This document shows, one piece after another, positions 36,401-47,942 of a DNA stretch of 64,000 nucleotides. Source of the stretch: Luzula sylvatica (lineage: Eukaryota > Streptophyta > Magnoliopsida > Poales > Juncaceae); assembly GCA_946800325.1 (NCBI GenBank), contig OX326956.1:47477052-47541051 (forward strand). The letters run 5' to 3'. A model generated the notes under the pieces. The model was not told the DNA's origin, ran no database searches, and was given only the letters and a program-made list of their open reading frames with translations. Each line of letters begins with the position of its first letter. The first letter of the stretch is position 1. Both the position numbers and the translations under genes were made by a program.

Positions 36401-36734
36401 ATTGTTCATTAATATCTACTCAACATATCAAAGTGCTCATAATAAATAATAAATGAACTAAATATTAAAACTATACAAAATGATAAACGCATTAAATTCA
36501 AAATATAGTTGTGGTACACAATATGACATGATCAACACATTAATCAATAAATCATGTACATATCAAACATTTTATTTATCATCTAACTATGTTTACCACC
36601 CATCATCTAATAAAAATGTCAACACACTAATTATTCAATTAATTCATGGATTAACTGTTTGATCGAGTGCCCATTATAATAAATTATAATTTATCGGTTA
36701 AATTTTCATTGACACCAAACAATGAAGAAAAATT
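36401..36734. other. AT-rich intergenic DNA
   Basis: No gene seen. Confidence 0.5.
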
Positions 36735-37830
36735 GTATCATGCCCCCGTAAGTCAAAAAAAAACATCCATGATAATGATGACGTTTAATTATGTGAGTTG
36801 ATGACGACAGAGGGAAAGAAGGTTAAATATAAGGAAATTCGGGCGAGGCGACCGAGGCGAAAACTCGGCGATTTTGGGGTGGAGGCAAACCCTAGCCGCC
36901 GCCTCCACCCCCTCCTCTCTCACGCATTCCTCTACAACTCCTGGAGTTCCTTTGCGAGGCGAACGGCGACTGGCAGGAACTGGCAACCGAGGGCGAGCGA
37001 CCGAGGCCACAGCGGCGCGACGAACTGGCAACCGAGGCGAGCAAACGGCGCGGCGACCGAGGCCACAGCGGCGACGGAGACAAAACGAGGCGAGCGACGA
37101 CGAACGGCGCGACGGAGGCAGGGGCTGGCAGGGAAGAAAAGGCTGGCAGGAACTGGCAACCGAGGCGAAAGGCGACTGGCAGGAGTCTGGGGCGATTTTG
37201 GAGCTCCTCGAAGAGCAAAAACTCGAAAGGAAAAAGCGGGAAGGGAAAAAGGGAAATCGAAAAATCGCGAGGCTGGTGCCGAGTCTGCGGCGAGTCTGGG
37301 ACGAGTCTGGACCGAGTCTGGGGCGAGGCTGAGAGCGACGGCCGAGTCTGGGGCGAGTCTGGGGGCGAGTCCGAGAGCGACGGGCCACGACAGCGACGGT
37401 GACAGATTCGATGACAATCCGAGCTCGCGTGGCAAACCAAGGGCAGAGGGAGGTTGCGTTCGTCTAAGGATGGCCGAAAGCATCATCTGTCGGCATGTAT
37501 CTTACTTTTGCAATTATAATTTATTTTTGCGAAACTATTTTTTTACATTTATCATGTAAAATCGCACCAATGTATTAAACCTTGCTTTAATATATTAAAA
37601 GAGGCTTCGCCTCTTTAGTTTTTCAAAAAAAAAAATTATGTGAGTTGATTATCATCCTTAATTGTCTGAATTAATTTTTTTAATTGACACGTTAATTCAT
37701 TTTAATATGTTAATATTAATAAATACTAATTGTGGTGTCAATTAAATTAAACGATCAACTAAATCATTAATTAACTCAATTAAAAATACTACTTAATTCA
37801 CTAATCGAGTGAAGATATCACGGACGAAAT
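36735..37830. mobile_element. TTAATT-rich MITE, split by a retroposon
   Basis: The sequence on both sides of the 36803-37633 insertion matches the MITEs at 58884-59148 and 63095-63345: CCCCCGTAAG, a GTGAGTTGAT region, TTAATTGACACGTTAAT, TCAATTAAATTAAACGATCA, then AATACTACTTAATTCACTAA. The ends are approximate. Confidence 0.6.
36803..37633 (+). mobile_element. GC-rich non-LTR retroposon (831 bp) with 16-bp TSD
   Basis: Flanked by the perfect 16-bp duplication AATTATGTGAGTTGAT (36787-36802 and 37634-37649) and ending in an A-tail, so it was inserted by target-primed reverse transcription. The body is strikingly GC-rich: GCAACCGAGGCGA and GACCGAGGCCACAGCGGCGA repeats (36985-37200), then a 12-bp-period GCGAGTCTGGGG array (37285-37375). 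The AT-rich 3' part ends in a GAGGC-TTC-GCCTC hairpin (about 37603-37615) just before the tail. Long readings in several frames are GC artefacts. No RT or tRNA-like head was seen. Confidence 0.82.
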
Positions 37831-39017
37831 GGTGATTAGGAGCCTTGTCCATTCAATAAAAGATATAGAGAATATATATGGCGTCACGTACGTACTCTTT
37901 TGATTTCTTGATGCATCAATCGAGAAGATTTAATTGGATTGATCAATCCAACTAAGTTTGATTTGATGACTAATCAATCATATTAATTCCTACTAATTTT
38001 TCTCGATCGAGACATCAATTGGGAACCGTGGAGCAATAAAGTTAGGCACCCCGCAGGTGAAACCCTGCACAAAACCTGCGGATGATGTGGCGCGTGTACC
38101 ATCTGCCACGACATTACACACCAATTTATTTTAAACTGCACCCAAAATTGTTTTGAACGGTTCAAATGAATCCGATAAGAAAATGATCCGTTTAGATAAC
38201 AAAATAACCCGTTTAGAGATGAATAGCTGGGGAAAAAAAGGAATACCCGCCCTCCTTCGCCGTTTCATAAGTCGCCATCTTTCTCATAGTTCCAGGCTTC
38301 TAGCGCCGTCGTTTCTCTCTCTACTCTTCTGCTCTCATCCTGTGTAACGCCGCTCTGACTTGGTCTCTGCTCTTTGGATACCTTTTTAATACTCTGTTTC
38401 TTGTTAACTTCTTATTTAAAAACATAGATTTCATTTGTATTGATTAACTATTCTTTTGTTTTGATTAAATTCATAATTCGGTTTTTTTTTTTTTTTTGAT
38501 TTCCTAGAGATGGAGATTAGTAGATTGTCTTCAGATTAATGAACCTCAAGAAAATAATCACGATACTCTAGTCGAGAAATGGAAAGAGGACATGCTATTC
38601 TCCTGATGGAAATGTCCAGGTGTTCCGACACAAAAAAGTTCTACGATTTACATTGAACCATTTATGTTTGATTTTATTTAATTGAAGAATGTTTAATCAA
38701 TCTTTATTGTTTATAATTGGTGGCTTGGATATCATTATAACATTTGGCGACTTTGTTATCATTGTAGTTTTTAATTTTCTAGAATTTCTGCTTATTAATT
38801 TTAATCATAATTCGTGTTAGTTTTATGGATTTTTCTGTAACTATTTTCAAATGGAAATTATGCAACACGTCATCAAGTATTTTAATACAAATTTAAATTC
38901 ATACAAACTTATATTTCAAACTCAATACAATATTACATTTTCAAGTACGTTAATACAATGTTTCTCAATGTACATACAATTTCAAATTTAATCCTAAATC
39001 ATTTGCGTGTATGCCAA
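37831..39017. other. Intergenic DNA, possible leader/intron remnant
   Basis: 38240-38360 is CT-rich and leader-like. 38455-38505 has a T-tract ending TTTCCTAG like a splice acceptor. No reading frame with a domain follows, so no gene is called. 38870-39017 would be the 3' UTR of the minus-strand exon next to it. Confidence 0.3.
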
Positions 39018-39177
39018 TTACAATTCTAAGCCGTCTTCGGTTGCATGGAATTCACTCGAGTTGAAATAGGTACGCAGCAAATAAGGGTCTTCTTTATATG
39101 ATCGAAATCTTCTTGATGTTGTTTGCCAAGTCGTGTCTTTATCAAATTCAATCTCTTCGAAATGACTATTTGCATGC
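39018..39177 (-). CDS. Possible terminal coding exon of an unrecognised gene
   Basis: On the minus strand a pyrimidine-rich acceptor (TTTATTGTTTCTAG, ending at 39178) is followed by one phase-completing base and 52 codons, then TAA at 39020-39018. The translation starts HANSHFEEIEFDKDT and ends FHATEDGLEL. It has balanced composition, unlike the AT-rich noise around it. I do not recognise it. Upstream exons would have to lie right of 39.2 kb, where a nested MITE pair intervenes. It may be a remnant. Confidence 0.3.
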
Positions 39178-39256
39178 CTAGAAACAATAAAAAAACAAAT
39201 AAGTAATTAAAAAATAAGGAGGGGCCGGTAAAGTGTGGGCAATTCAAATCAAAGGA

Positions 39257-40741
39257 TGATTCTATGGTAGAACCTTTTGGGCTCGTTCGGCGACACATGG
39301 AATAAAGGAATAATGGAAGAGAGACTAGTCAACAATTCCATTTTATTCCATGTGTGTTCGGCATTGTAGTTAGAATAAGAATGTAGATTAAAATGTATGA
39401 ATTGTTATCAATGACCAAAATACCCTTGTTTTATAATTTATAATTATTCAATTTAGTAAAAAATGAAAATATCTTTTTTACAAATTAATAACAAATATTA
39501 CTAGAAAAATCAACAATTCATTTTATAAATATGAGTATCAAAATGATTGGAGCTAATATAGGAAAAAATACATCATATTATTGTTGGTAGTTGGTACCAA
39601 TTGGTACCGTCAATTTTCAAAATATAAACATGTTAAACTGTTTCTAATTAGTTTTGTCACCCAATTACCAATACCAGTCCCTCAATGCCCCCCTCTTAAT
39701 TTCTCAGTTTCTAACAAATTAGCAATTTTAATGCAAAATAATTTGGTTCTAATTAGTTTTGTAATATTAGTTTTAGTTTCTAATTAGTTTTGTATGATCT
39801 TTCACATCAGTATTGGTACCAAAAATATGACAAACTCTTCCTTGTACCAATCCTTGTACCAATTTAAAGGCGTATCATGACTCCATGAGTACCAGTACCA
39901 ATAGAACTATTCTTTCGTTTACCTTCCCAAATCTTTCTCGTACCAGTTTCCAAATTGCTAAACAAATCATCAAATAAACATTTAAATGAAATAATTGATT
40001 GAAAGTGAAGAAAATTAATCAAAATTGACCTTTTAATCAGAGAAAGAAAATTGATAGTGACAATCAAGGATAAAGGGACCAAAGAATCATCATAAGCATT
40101 GTATGAAAAAAACAGAGCATATCTCGAGATAGCTCAGACACGGCGGAGCACGGTGGCTCGAGATAGCTCGGTGACCAAAAAATCATCGTAAGCCACTATG
40201 ATATGGATCTCTTTAAATAGAGAAAAAAAAATCTATGTGATTGAATACCTCAAATCGACGAGGTCATCGATGAATTGCCGGCAATAGGCCGGAGAAAGAC
40301 TTCAGAGTAGTGGTTTTTCTCTTGTCTGCTTATGTGCCATGGCTAAGATTGTAGAAATTGAATATTATTATTTATTGCCACGTGTGCAGTCAGTGGAAGT
40401 AAAAAGGGCATTTTCGTCAACAAATTGTGCTTATTTCGTGGAATAAACATCTTCCATGTACCCTGTGGAAGAGGAGAAATTCCATTTTCCACCCATAATT
40501 CCGTTTTATTCTACCTCTGTTCGGCATGGAAAAGCCGGTTATTCCAAATATTTATGCTATTCCACTCTAAATCCGTTTTGCCGAACAGGTACTTTGAGAA
40601 GGGTATTTTGGATATTTTTCAATATTCTAATTTAAATAATAATTAATGCAATATTCGAATAGGAAACTAATTTGATTGAGAACATCTAATTAATTATAAA
40701 TTCCTAAAATACCCTTCTCAAAATGTTCTACCATAGAATCA
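39257..40741. mobile_element. Outer hairpin MITE interrupted by another element
   Basis: TGATTCTATGGTAGAAC at the left is mirrored by GTTCTACCATAGAATCA at 40725-40741. The right part contains its own fold-back around TTGAGAAGGGTATTTT (40593 onward) and AAAATACCCTTCTCAA (40707). Without the insertion it would be about 170 bp. No clean TSD was resolved. Confidence 0.7.
39279..40592. mobile_element. Inner non-autonomous DNA element (about 1.3 kb)
   Basis: GGGCTCGTTCGGC at the left and GCCGAACAGGTAC at the right are imperfect inverted ends. They lie between TTT triplets (39276-39278 and 40593-40595), and the insertion splits the outer MITE. GTTCGGC ends fit PIF/Harbinger-like elements, but TTT is not their usual target. 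Internal ACATGGAATAAA and its complement also pair. Confidence 0.6.
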
Positions 40742-41201
40742 CCCATCAATCAAACACCTAGCGATCAAAAGATCGAACCTGAAAAACTATTTTCAAAACT
40801 AGCTTATGTGCAGCATGCTGACATGATGACATCCAATATCACGACACCACCACAAAATATAAAGTTTTTGCCTAATAGTGATCCACTTTTATGAAGTTCT
40901 GCGAGCCCGATTAAATGGTTGACATGCTGGACAGCCGAGTGAAATTGGGTTTTAATTGCAATTTTATTGAAAAATAAATAAAAACAACAATAAATTATAC
41001 CATTTCAGTTTTCTGAGCAAACAAGACCATTTTTAATTTTGATGAAGGGTGTTTTTCGGTGTCGATACGAATCTTGCATCTATTGAAAAAACTATCACGA
41101 TATTTCTTCCAGACATGTAAATATCACTCTTGCATAGCATCCGATCAACCAAATAGTCATATTTTACACGAACAACCCCTTAAATTAGATTATTTATGGA
41201 A
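40742..41201. other. Intergenic DNA
   Basis: No gene recognised. Confidence 0.4.
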
Positions 41202-41282
41202 TCACCCTTTTCCCCAAATTCTAAGAACGAACCCAAACCCTATAACCAGAAGAACAAGAAACACCAACCAGTCTCCTATCAT
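41202..41282 (-). CDS. Small hydrophobic ORF, 26 aa (candidate)
   Basis: On the minus strand the ATG at 41282-41280 opens a 26-codon reading, MIGDWLVFLVLLVIGFGF followed by a short basic tail and TGA at 41204-41202. It would form a single membrane helix or signal anchor. It sits just downstream (minus sense) of a CT-rich leader-like stretch (about 41300-41560). A GT lies close to the stop, so it could instead be the start of a spliced gene. No homologue recognised. Confidence 0.25.
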   Translation of the reverse strand: MIGDWLVFLVLLVIGFGFVLRIWGKG

Positions 41283-41620
41283 GGCTCAGAATATCCAAGT
41301 GAAGAAAACCCAAAACCAAATATGAGGGAAGAGAGGCGCTGGGCCTTCTCAGGCTCCAACGATTTGAGAGGGAATAGAGGGAAGAGAGGCGATTCGCTCT
41401 ATCGCTTGGCGACTGAGAGAAAGAGAAGCAAGTTTTTTTGTTCTTACCGTGAGAGAAAGGGTTTCTTTCTTAATGGGTTGATATCTTAACGGGTTGAATA
41501 AAACGGATCTTGTCCATCCGCTGGGTTTGCTGACGTGGCAATGTGCGCACGCCATGTCAGCATGCGGGATGGGTGCGGAGTATTAAGTGTGTGATGCCTA
41601 TAATTATTGACCGTGGAGTG

Positions 41621-42220
41621 TAGGGATGTCAATGGTGTGGATATTGCCCGAACCGACCCGAACCGTATCCGAAAAAATATCCGGATTCGAAAAAAATATC
41701 CGAATCCGAGTGGATCCGGATATGGATCTGGTTGCTAATTTTAAGATCCGGAACCGGATTCGATATTCGGTTTTGTTGCGGGAACCGGATCCGTGTTCCG
41801 GATCCGGATATTTTTAGGATCCGGATACTCGAAACTAGATTCGAGTATCCGAAATCGGATCCGGATACTCATATTATATATTATTTTTATGTATTATATT
41901 TGATATTAGTTGAAAAATCATATACAAATTAATGATTTGTAATTGATTTAACTCACAATCGTAAAATTATGTTTAAATATAATCATATTTATCGTTCATG
42001 TCACAAATTATATATATTTATAGCTAAAAAGTAAGTTACGCTATGATAACATAATATCCGTTTTAATATCCGAAACAGAACCATATCCGTATCCGTATCC
42101 GACAATATCCGAACCGTATCCGTATCCGTTTATTATCCGAACCGTATCCGAATCCGACAATATGGATATGGATCTGGTATGACCACTATCCGAACCGGAT
42201 CCGAACCGTTGACACCCCTA
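41621..42220. mobile_element. Non-autonomous hAT element (600 bp) with GGATCCGGATA arrays
   Basis: TAGGGATGTCAATGG at the left and CCGTTGACACCCCTA at the right are inverted ends flanked by the perfect 8-bp duplication GTGGAGTG (41613-41620 and 42221-42228). Both arms consist of ATCCGAACC/GGATCCGGATA motifs around an AT-rich centre. Readings inside are not genes. Confidence 0.93.
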
Positions 42221-42401
42221 GTGGAGTGCCACATATAACCCCACAGAAATATATTCATTGGGACTGCAAAGTGCAAAGGATGCATGCAAAAAAACATAAC
42301 AAGTGGACAAACAAATATTCCAAATTGATATAATAGCTTCCTGAACCATGAGTAGCATTTAAAGTTTATACCTAATACAGTTTCCATACAAGATCCTTGG
42401 T

Positions 42402-43400
42402 AGGCATGTTTGATTTGAAGGATTTTGGTGTATTTTGATGCAAAATCCTGGATTTGGGTTGAAATCTTTTGTTTGTTTTCAAGATGTATTGTATTTCATG
42501 TCTCAAATCCAGGATCTTGGTTTACATATTTTTTTTCGGTATTTCACGTTGCTCCGTGTATTTCTCTCTCTCTCTTGTCTCTTGGCGCCAGACTACTCCC
42601 CCACCTTATTTCTTCTCACTTGGCGCCAGACTACTCCCCCACCTTATTTCTCTTGGCGCCATTTCAGCCTTATTTCTCCTCTCTTCTCACTCTCTGGAGC
42701 ATTCATTTCATCTCATGAAGCTATTTCTTCTCACCTTGGCTCTAACTCCCTCAAGTATCTCATCATTTTAGGTAATTTTTATTTTTCTTTTCCTTCACGT
42801 TGGCTCCAAATTTTTTTTTCTGCCATTCCTCTGCTGGATTAATTAAGACTTGAATATTTCTAAAGCTCTATCACATCCATTTTTTTTGAGTTTTTGTTGG
42901 GAGAAAATGATTTCATAAGCCGTAGCTTAGGTGTTCGATGAAATGCATACTTAAAATAGAAGGTAATTTTATTATAATTTCATTCAATTATCGACGATGT
43001 AAGTCTATTTTTGCATGAATTCAATTTCTGTACCAGTTAATTTTATTGTATTAGTTACTATTATTTAATTAGTATTTTTCTAAGTCTATTTTTTTGATTT
43101 TTTGTTGGGAGAAAGTTGAATTTTATTTTTATTTTTTATATTTAATTAGTATTTTACTATTTCGAATATGGAAATTTATGTCATTTGCATGTGATAATTA
43201 ATAATTAATAAATTATGGATTAGTTTAATTGCATTATTAATGATCATGAATTCAATAAAAAACAAACAAATAATTTTAGAATACATATTACACAATCCCT
43301 CAAATCAAACAACTTGTATGGATCTTGCAATACATGGATATTCAAATACATGTATTTGATATAGCCATGTATTCCAAAATCCCTCGAATCAAACATGCCC
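42402..43400. mobile_element. Non-autonomous DNA element (999 bp) with internal TTGGCGCCA sites
   Basis: The left end AGGCATGTTTGATTTGAAGG and the right end CCTCGAATCAAACATGCCC are inverted. GGT flanks both sides (42399-42401 and 43401-43403), fitting a 3-bp duplication of PIF/Harbinger type. Inside, a 30-40 bp unit containing TTGGCGCCAGACTACTCCCC is repeated, and GTTGGGAGAAA occurs twice. Confidence 0.7.
42582..42661. promoter_or_regulatory. Three TTGGCGCCA (E2F-like) sites
   Basis: Palindromic TTGGCGCCA occurs at 42582-42590, 42620-42628 and 42653-42661. It differs from the plant E2F consensus TTSSCGSSAA only in the last base. Binding is inferred. Confidence 0.4.
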
Positions 43401-43703
43401 GGTTTCTTTCTGATCGGTCGAAATGTCAATAAAAATGTCAATACCATGCACCGAGAGTAGCCATGTTTGTCCTTTTACGAATGAAATCTTAACAGTCGTC
43501 ACTTGTATTAAATCCTCTGTTATACTTTACATAATTAATCGTGTAGGGAGTAAATATTAGTATTTAATATAACTTGCTTCAGAAATACTACCCAATGTTT
43601 GCTACATAGTATCAAGAGAACTATGTACCCATTGGCCAGTGCTACCTAGTATTAAATATCTGTAATGTCGAAAACCAGTCACACACTCACCTGCTCTGGT
43701 CTG
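43401..43703 (+). promoter_or_regulatory. Upstream region of TAT copy A
   Basis: AT-rich, with TATTTAATATAAC at 43560 as a possible TATA element and a direct repeat of AGTATTAAATAT (43558, 43650). Similarity to the copy B upstream region is limited to roughly the last 40-60 bp before the ATG. Confidence 0.35.
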
Positions 43704-46700
43704 ATGGAGAACGGCAACGGCGGGGATAAAGCGGAGGCGGAGGAAAGATGGAGGTTCGGGCCGAACGAGGCGCTCGCCGGGGCAGGCCGCGTGTCAATCC
43801 GTAGCGTCCTCAACATGCTCCACGCTTGTGTTGATAAGGAGGCCGGTCCTAACCCGGTGATTCCTCTCGGACATGGCGATCCCTCCGTGTTTCCGAGTTT
43901 CCGTACAACACCGGTGGCTGAAGATGCTATTGTCCACGCTGTTAGATCAGGAGAGCATAATCATTACTCGCCTACTGTCGGACTTGCCTCGGCCAGACGG
44001 TGAGTCGAACGAACGAGACAATTTCTTTCATTGCTCTTTTTTTTTATTATTGGAAATCAATTGATTAGTCAATTTTTGATTTAATCTTGAATACAATCAC
44101 AGAACTGTTGCAGAGTATCTCTCGAAAGATTTACCCTACGAGCTCTCGCCGGACGATGTGTTCCTCACAGCAGGTTGTGCTCAAGCAATTGAAATCATTA
44201 TAACCGTGCTTGCTCGGCCCGGTGCCAATATCCTGCTCCCGAGACCCGGTTTTCCATTGTACGAGGCTCGATGTGGTTTTAGTGGATTGGAAATGAGGCA
44301 TTTTAATCTGCTCCCTGAAAAGGGATGGGAGGTTGATCTTGAGCAAGTGGAACAACTCGCCGATGAGAATACCGTCGCCATTGTCGTGATTAACCCTAAT
44401 AATCCTTGTGGAAATGTACTCACTTATGAACACATGGAAAAGGTCTTGATTTGAATTTTTTTTTTTTCCATTGTGGGTAAATGGTAGACAAATACTCTTT
44501 TTGCTTGCTAGGTGGCAAAGACGGCGAAGAAATTAGGAATAATGGTGATATCTGATGAAGTGTATGGCCATTTAATATTTGGGGATAATCCTTTCATACC
44601 AATGGGCACTTTTGGAAATATCGTTCCGGTTCTTACGTTGGGTTCCATTTCGAAAAGATGGGTCGTCCCGGGCTGGCGAATGGGTTGGATGGTCACGACC
44701 GATCCTAAAGGCATCTTGAGGACAACCAAGGTGAATTTTATTATTTTAATTTCAATTTTATTTCTTTTGGAGAAATTTTATCTCACTGTACGGGACTGGA
44801 GAAGAAATCTAAAAACTAAGAATTTTTTAGAAATTCAGGAAAGTTTGGTTCTTTTTTGTTATTCTTCGTTTCTTTTTTTTTGTAAATTATTTTTCTCTTG
44901 TAGGTTGTGGACTCGATTGTGAATTTTCTCGATATCTCAACTGATCCCGCGACTTTTATTCAGGTTTGCATAGACCTTCGTGATTGTGAAAAATTGAAGT
45001 TTGATTCTTTTCATTTGAACTGATTTAAATGTGTAGAATTTGTTTTTCTTTATTTGATTAGGGAGCAATACCGCATATTATCGAGAAGACGGATGGTGAA
45101 TTCTTTAGCAAGATAATTCGCGTATTGAAGGAAACTGCAGAAATATGTTATAATGAGATAAAAGATATCAAGTGCATTTCTTGCCCTCATAAACCAGAAG
45201 GCTCCATGTTTGTTATGGTAAAACGAAATTAACACTTTTCTTTTTTTGGCCTTTTCAATTTAAGAGAAACATTACTAGTGGGGGAAATTTTTGCCGTGTT
45301 TACAAATATGAAGAAATCATAGAAGAGAAACCTAATTTTAAAGACATTTGTGAAAGTAACAAACAAAATTTGCACCTCCAAAGTTATGTAATTAAATTAC
45401 TCGAAACTTCTCATCCCATCCTGAATACAAAATATACCAAATTATCCTTTGTAACCCTCTATTCTATTTTTTCCTAAATGTCCATTTTTAGTGATTATTT
45501 CAAATATAATTTTGATCTTAGCCATTGATAATATTAGTATTTACTATTATGTATTTAAAATAAAAATATTGTTTACTGAAATGCTTAAATAAAATTCAAG
45601 TACGCATACATTAGTGATGTCATATTTATCAAAAAACATATTTTTATTGCGGCAAATTATCAATCAATATGAGTAAGCAAATCTCACACGCGTACTGTTT
45701 GTACTACAAAAAACTACAATTCAAATTGTGACGCGTATTTGTATGTTTTATAATTTTTTTGTTAAAAAGAATATTAAAACAACAATAATATTCTTTAATA
45801 TATTTATGAAAGAAGTAACTAGTAGTGGGTTATAAAGATTTCTTTTTTTTTTTTTACTTTTTTCAAAATAGCATATAAATGTTCTTATTCTTTGTTAGTG
45901 CCATGTTGCAAATTGAAATATGTAAATAATCAATTTTAAAAAACAACCCTTACTTTACTAACTTTCGGAGTCTCAGTTTTTCTGTTGGTTCATTGGACTC
46001 ACAAAATTCGGATGTGTTATTTTGGCAATTAAATTTCGAACGTACACTTTTTTTTTTAATTATGTGTTTTTATTTGTGTACGCATTATCTTTTTCCTAAA
46101 GATAATTCGAATATTTATAGGTGAAGCTGAATTTGTCTGAGTTGGAGGGCTTACTTGATGATGTGGATTTCTGTTGTAAATTGGCCAAAGAAGAGTCTTT
46201 GATCGTATTACCTGGTAATATCATATTCTTTAACATATGATATTTCTAATTTTATTTCGGTAAAGAACCGCGCATCGATCAAGTGTCTCAAACTCGTGAA
46301 ATTTGAAACAATAGGGCTGGAATCCCCGAATAGATCTCTTCAAAATCATAACCAAATCCTTTAAAATATTTTGCAAACTTTCAATTTTGAGAGCGAAATT
46401 CAGAGTTAAATGAAATTTTGTTTTAAAAACGACGATTTAGTTCAATTCAGTGGAGAAAAATCTTTTATTGCAATTCAGAGTGGTTTTGTGATTAGCAATG
46501 CTCCCAGATTTAAGTGGATACTTTTTATGAAATATTTTTTTTTTGAATGTTTTTAAATTTTCAAATTTCCCATGTTTTTGAAGTTTAATTTGGGCTCATA
46601 CAGTTCAAAGGTTGTGTTACCATACAGTTCAAAGGCAAATTCCCCAAATATATACTTTTTAATTTATAGTGTCCAGTGTCTAGCATATAAAAATTAAAAA

Positions 46701-46850
46701 GTAGTAATATACTTGTTCTATATTATCGTAGGAAGTGCATTGCAGATGAAAGGCTGGTTACGAATCACTTTCGCGGTGGAGCCCTCGTCTCTTGAACTCG
46801 GACTAAAACGGCTTAAATCGTTCTGCCAGAGGCATGAAAAGAAAGGATAA
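43704..46850 (+). CDS. TAT: Tyrosine aminotransferase, copy A (7 exons, 427 aa)
   Basis: Exons: 43704-43999, 44103-44442, 44512-44730, 44904-44963, 45062-45217, 46121-46214, 46732-46850; all introns are GT-AG and the joined phases are consistent. Class I/II (fold type I) PLP aminotransferase of the plant TAT/NAAT group, which converts L-tyrosine and a 2-oxo acid to 4-hydroxyphenylpyruvate, feeding tocopherol, plastoquinone and phenolic pathways. Visible motifs: [29 protein letters not shown] (Asn199 is the expected PLP O3' ligand), [10 protein letters not shown] (Asp227, Tyr230), [15 protein letters not shown] (Schiff-base Lys260, Arg268) and [11 protein letters not shown] (substrate-carboxylate Arg399). 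Length is normal for the family and no targeting peptide is evident. An in-frame upstream ATG at 43665 would add 13 residues. It looks functional. Confidence 0.95.
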
Positions 46851-47751
46851 GAAAATCTTAATTATATTATTTCAACAAATAAGACAATGATCGACACATG
46901 AGTTGATCATTGATCTTGTGAGTTCATAACTTTCCTCACCCAATTCATTGTTGGGTGCATTATTATTTGGATTGTAAAATAAAAATATGTTTTTTATATA
47001 CTTTGTGTTAGGATACTTAAGGAGATAATAATTTGTTTGTGTTTATTCATTTGAAAAAATATTTCTATTTCATAATGCATTATATAATTTTCTTTTTTAT
47101 GCTCTAAACTTCTTTAAATAAAACATTCTTGAGTTTCATAAATTATGAATGATACTACTTTTTGATATCATATATAAAGTATGCTCGTTTATGCCAAATG
47201 CCAACGATGCTCTGTCCCTTCCTCAATTATATTTTCCAAAAAAAAAAATGTTGGATATCCTTTAGTACTCTCTCCTCAATTTTTGAAGACGTTGATATGA
47301 TTTAACATCTTATTTTTTAACACATTAATTTTTGATTTAATATTTTAATGAAATGTTAAATCATAAATTAATATATTTAAATCATAAATTAGGATGTCAA
47401 ACCATAATTTAATGTGTAAAATCAAATTTTAAAAATCATACCAAGTCATCAAGAGATATGGAGGAGAATACAAGGGGACATACATCACTACTCTTTCCAA
47501 AAAAAAGTCTAACAAACATAGCCTACATAATAAAACGACATAAAAGATCCAAACATTCCTTCTTTTTGCTAAACGTACGTAAGCGCCAAACAAAAATTCC
47601 CAACCATTATTAATTTGATCTCATATGGTGTCCCCTATTTTTTTCCAGACTATGATGATTGAATCAACATGATATCATATCAATTAAGAGTTCTTCTAAA
47701 CCCATTCAAAAAAAAAAAAAGAGTTCTTCTAAACATTCTCAAACAATATTC
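46851..47751. repeat. 3' flank of TAT-A, shared with two other places in the window
   Basis: 46.86-47.12 kb matches the sequence after TAT-B (60.84-61.48 kb). About 47.10-47.65 kb (AAATTATGAATGATACTAC, TTTGATATCATATATAAAGT, ACATAGCCTA, CCCAAC(C/T)ATTATTAATTT) recurs at 53.43-53.85 kb and in part at 63.69-63.95 kb. Confidence 0.75.
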
Positions 47752-47880
47752 CGTATATAAGGAATTGATATTGTTCCAAATTAACTCGGCCTTGTATTAA
47801 CGGTTAATTGGGGGCTGACTCATATATATACTCAAATCCTAGCACACTCTCTCTCATTTTCAGCCGCCACACACACACGC

Positions 47881-47942
<62 letters not shown>

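Noticed and set aside
36789..37559. Overlapping long Arg/Pro/Ala-rich readings on both strands
   Set aside because: They lie in the GC-rich repeat array of the retroposon, occur in five frames at once and have no domain; a composition effect.
44131..44729. Minus-strand readings over TAT-A exons 2 and 3 (and the same over TAT-B)
   Set aside because: Antisense shadows; the sense strand has motifs, splice sites and conservation between paralogues.
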